Shown one piece after another: positions 52,333 through 54,533 of a stretch of DNA of 54,533 bases. Source of the stretch: an uncultured Bacteroidota bacterium. GTDB lineage: Bacteria > Bacteroidota > Bacteroidia > Bacteroidales > UBA12077. The notes below the pieces were generated by a model, which did not search any database, had not been told where the DNA came from, and saw only the letters and a program-made list of their open reading frames with translations. The DNA is taken from contig CAJXLK010000031.1 in assembly GCA_913055635.1 (NCBI GenBank), positions 1 through 54,533 of the forward strand, in the 5' to 3' direction. Position 1 is the first letter of the stretch. The number at the start of each line of letters is the position of its first letter. The translations under genes were made by a program, and so were the position numbers.

Positions 52333-54030
52333 TCAGAAGCGTTTATACTTGAGGCGCCGCCAATAATTCTTGATCAAACCAAAGACAAGGATCAACAGGA
52401 TGGGCACCCCGACATTGATGAGCTGCCATTTCATCCTTTGATTGGCCACTTTTTCCTTATCCAGCAGGCGCATCTTCACTTCCCTGGAACGAATGCCAAT
52501 GAGCCCTTCCTTGTTGGCCAGATAATGCACGCAATTGACCAAAAAGGGTTTGTTGCCATAGGTTTGCCGGGTATACTGATCGTAGCCCAAAGGGCTGATC
52601 ATGGTTCCATTGGGTTGATGGTTGACTTCATTTTCAATCATATCTCCGTCTGAGATAACAATCATCCGGGTCTGGCTGCTGGATGCCCGCAAGGGCAGGT
52701 TCGTGTTTTTTTCCAGGTTGGAAGTGAACCGGTTTTTAAAGACCGATTGGAATTTGCCTTCCAGCAAAACCCCGGTGATCAGGTTCTTTTGGTCATAGGC
52801 CCGGGGATTGGGTTTGCCGGAGATCTCGCTCAAATCCACCAGGGTTGGCGCCTGGATGGTCTTGGAATGCTCCGAGGTGGTTAGCAATACCTGTTTATGC
52901 ACCCCGGGGGAAGCGGCAACAGTGTCGATGGAACTGATGAATTCGGTTCGGATCATGTTCAGGTTCTTGTTGATGGCATGGTTGTTTGGTGAAGACAGCA
53001 ACGGGAAATAAGGCCACGGGGAAGGAGAAAAGTCGGGCTCATCTCCTTTATAGGCTGTATTAACCGGTATAACGGCACATTGCATGTCTTTGACCAGGTT
53101 GGGGTTGATCCGGACCCCATAGTTGAAGAGCTGATCGCTTAAATTGAGCTTGTTGATGGTAGCCATGGTCGAGCTGCCAACCCTGAGGCTGTCCATGCGG
53201 AGGTGGACCCGGTCAATCATCCAAAGAATACGCCCCCCGCGCATTACATACTGATCCAGGGCATATTTGGAAGTTTTAGAAAAAGCCTTCCTGGGCTGGG
53301 CCACAATAAGGGTTTGGTAATCTTTTATCCGGGGAAGTTCCCCCGGAAGATTGAGCCGCTCCACCTGGTAATAATCCTGCAAGGTCTTGGTTATATCGCC
53401 TACCTGATACTTATCGAGTTCCCCCTGACCGGTGATGAAAGCAATGGGCTTTTTCTGCTCCAGGGTAAGTTTGTAAATGGCATCAATCAGCTTATATTCA
53501 AGGGCCTGGATGGAATGGTTCAGGTTCTCACTGCCCGAGAGCCCCGGGTTGTTCTTGAGCAAATTCACCGCGGTCTGCTCTTCTCCCTGGTTGACAATGG
53601 CCCCGGGAAAAATCAGCTTCTGGGTATAGCCCCCTCCTTGTTGCCGGCTCCTGACATTGGTCGGCTCCAGGCCCTTATTCCGCAACTCCTCAAACAGCGC
53701 CTGCCGATTCTTCTGATCATTGCCAGCCGAAGGATTGATGAAGCGGTACTGGATATGGTCGCCGGCATATACGCGAAACTCATTGAGCATCTCCTTAATC
53801 CGCGTCTGCATCCGCTTCAAACCAATGGGCATATCCCCCGCCAAATAAACTTTAAAATAAACCACATCATCCAGTTCCTTTAAAACCGTTTTGGTCTTTG
53901 GCTTTAAAGTATACCGGTTGTCGGCTGTCAGGTCAAAACGGTGATAGACCCTGGAAAAAATCACGTTCAGAACAATGATGATGGCAAAAAGCAATAAAAA
54001 TTCCAGCAGATTTTTCCTTTTTCTTGACAT
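52333..54030 (-). CDS. gldG: gliding-motility-associated ABC transporter substrate-binding protein GldG
   Basis: About 565 residues. An N-terminal membrane helix (LLEFLLLFAIIIVLNVIF) is followed by the SRVYHRFDLTADNRYTLKPK segment characteristic of GldG, a large periplasmic ABC-2-type auxiliary domain (IAFITGQGELDKYQVGDITK; GGRILWMIDRVH; LIVAQPRKAF) and a C-terminal helix (VPILLILVFGLIKNYW). With GldF and the ATPase GldA it forms an ABC transporter required for gliding in some Bacteroidota, although many non-gliding species carry it too. The 11-base gap to gldF suggests an operon. Confidence 0.93.
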   Translation of the reverse strand: MSRKRKNLLEFLLLFAIIIVLNVIFSRVYHRFDLTADNRYTLKPKTKTVLKELDDVVYFKVYLAGDMPIGLKRMQTRIKEMLNEFRVYAGDHIQYRFINPSAGNDQKNRQALFEELRNKGLEPTNVRSRQQGGGYTQKLIFPGAIVNQGEEQTAVNLLKNNPGLSGSENLNHSIQALEYKLIDAIYKLTLEQKKPIAFITGQGELDKYQVGDITKTLQDYYQVERLNLPGELPRIKDYQTLIVAQPRKAFSKTSKYALDQYVMRGGRILWMIDRVHLRMDSLRVGSSTMATINKLNLSDQLFNYGVRINPNLVKDMQCAVIPVNTAYKGDEPDFSPSPWPYFPLLSSPNNHAINKNLNMIRTEFISSIDTVAASPGVHKQVLLTTSEHSKTIQAPTLVDLSEISGKPNPRAYDQKNLITGVLLEGKFQSVFKNRFTSNLEKNTNLPLRASSSQTRMIVISDGDMIENEVNHQPNGTMISPLGYDQYTRQTYGNKPFLVNCVHYLANKEGLIGIRSREVKMRLLDKEKVANQRMKWQLINVGVPILLILVFGLIKNYWRRLKYKRF

Positions 54031-54041
54031 GACAGATTGAA

Positions 54042-54533
54042 TTAATTGCGGTTCTGTATGATGGTCCTGGTCAAAAACAGGAAGAGGGCAATCACACTAA
54101 TAAAATAGACAATATCGCGGGTATCGATCACCCCGCGGCTCATCGAACGATAATGGGCATTGATGCCCAGATCCACCAGAAAAGTGTCCATGTTGCTGAA
54201 AACCCACATACCAGCCAGGAAATCAAATCCCATGTAAAAAACGAAAGCGATCAACACGGCAATGATGAAAGCAATGATCTGGTTGCTGGTGAGCGAGGAG
54301 GCAAAAATGCCGATGGCGGCGTATATGGCAGCAAGAAAAAACAAACCGATATAGGAACCCACTGTACCTCCAACATCGACATTACCTGGGGGATTGCCCA
54401 TCTGATAAACCGAGTAAAAGTAAATCAGTGTCGGAACCAGCGCCAGCAATACCAGCAAAAGAGAAGCCAGGTACTTGGAGACAACGATCTGCATATCGGA
54501 TATGGGGCGGGTTAAAAGCAGCTCCATGGTGCC
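54042..54533 (-). CDS. gldF: gliding-motility-associated ABC transporter permease GldF, partial
   Basis: The C-terminal about 163 residues of an ABC-2-type permease; the 5' part lies beyond the window end. ELLLTRPISDMQIVVSKYLA is the conserved LLL-x-x-P-(V/I)-S cytoplasmic element of this family, followed by four membrane segments (LLLVLLALVPTLIYFYSVYQ, IGLFFLAAIYAAIGIFASSL, IIAFIIAVLIAFVFYMGFDF and the final VYFISVIALFLFLT). Its adjacency to gldG fixes the assignment. Confidence 0.9.
   Translation of the reverse strand, partial: GTMELLLTRPISDMQIVVSKYLASLLLVLLALVPTLIYFYSVYQMGNPPGNVDVGGTVGSYIGLFFLAAIYAAIGIFASSLTSNQIIAFIIAVLIAFVFYMGFDFLAGMWVFSNMDTFLVDLGINAHYRSMSRGVIDTRDIVYFISVIALFLFLTRTIIQNRN

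Overview
The window looks like a chromosomal segment of a Bacteroidota bacterium, most plausibly Bacteroidales/Marinilabiliales-like. The evidence is the gliding-type ABC genes gldF/gldG, a DivIC-type FtsB/FtsL relative, DUF5063, DUF2795 and OstA-like families typical of the phylum, a PPIase-PPIase-SurA-OstA envelope block, and candidate TAnnTTTG promoter elements. Species cannot be assigned from the sequence alone. No rRNA, tRNA or CRISPR array was seen.

Layout. (1) 1-1.65 kb: a divIC-like gene, then a small AT-rich accessory patch. It holds a VapBC-type toxin-antitoxin pair with a frameshifted PIN toxin, a UPF0175 gene with a doubtful 5' end, IS21-like terminal repeats and an IS66 transposase C-terminus sitting inside a 66-bp inverted duplication. 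(2) 1.7-19.6 kb: conserved housekeeping and envelope genes: RlmI-like methyltransferase, RNase D-like exonuclease with DUF5063, recQ, guaB, three parvulin/SurA chaperones, an OstA-like protein, DUF2795, cobalamin adenosyltransferase, a LolD/MacB-type ATPase, an O-methyltransferase-like enzyme, recG and a DUF3108 protein. (3) 20-46.9 kb: a 27-kb, entirely minus-strand surface polysaccharide locus read from about 46.9 kb down to 20 kb. It has nucleotide-sugar genes (Gfo/Idh/MocA oxidoreductase, UDP-sugar dehydrogenase, two epimerases, two DegT aminotransferases), AsnB plus a FemAB-like transferase, a flippase, seven glycosyltransferases, three sulfotransferases, an initiating phosphoglycosyl transferase and two Wzy/WaaL-type membrane proteins. 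Many genes overlap by 1-10 bases. This suggests a Wzx/Wzy-type sulfated, amino-sugar-containing glycan; Wza/Wzc export genes are not in the window. (4) 47-54.5 kb: a small HTH protein, an HD hydrolase, an FAA hydrolase, a DnaQ-like exonuclease, dnaN, a DUF4340 protein, gldG and the 3' part of gldF.

The most unusual feature is repeat DNA. A palindrome (core CCCCGCTAAGCGGGG) recurs with a 30-31 bp period in three places: between surA and the OstA-like gene, between gldG and the DUF4340 gene, and four times in frame inside the O-antigen ligase-like gene, where it encodes the decapeptide repeat PRLAG+5. Separately there is a 16-unit 17/18-bp minisatellite that appears to be a multiplied copy of the 3' end of the same ligase gene, a 22-bp repeat after the exonuclease gene, and short-period in-frame expansions in a glycosyltransferase, an HD hydrolase and the OstA-like protein. 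The genome seems to tolerate, or actively produce, short repeat arrays, several of them in envelope and polysaccharide genes.
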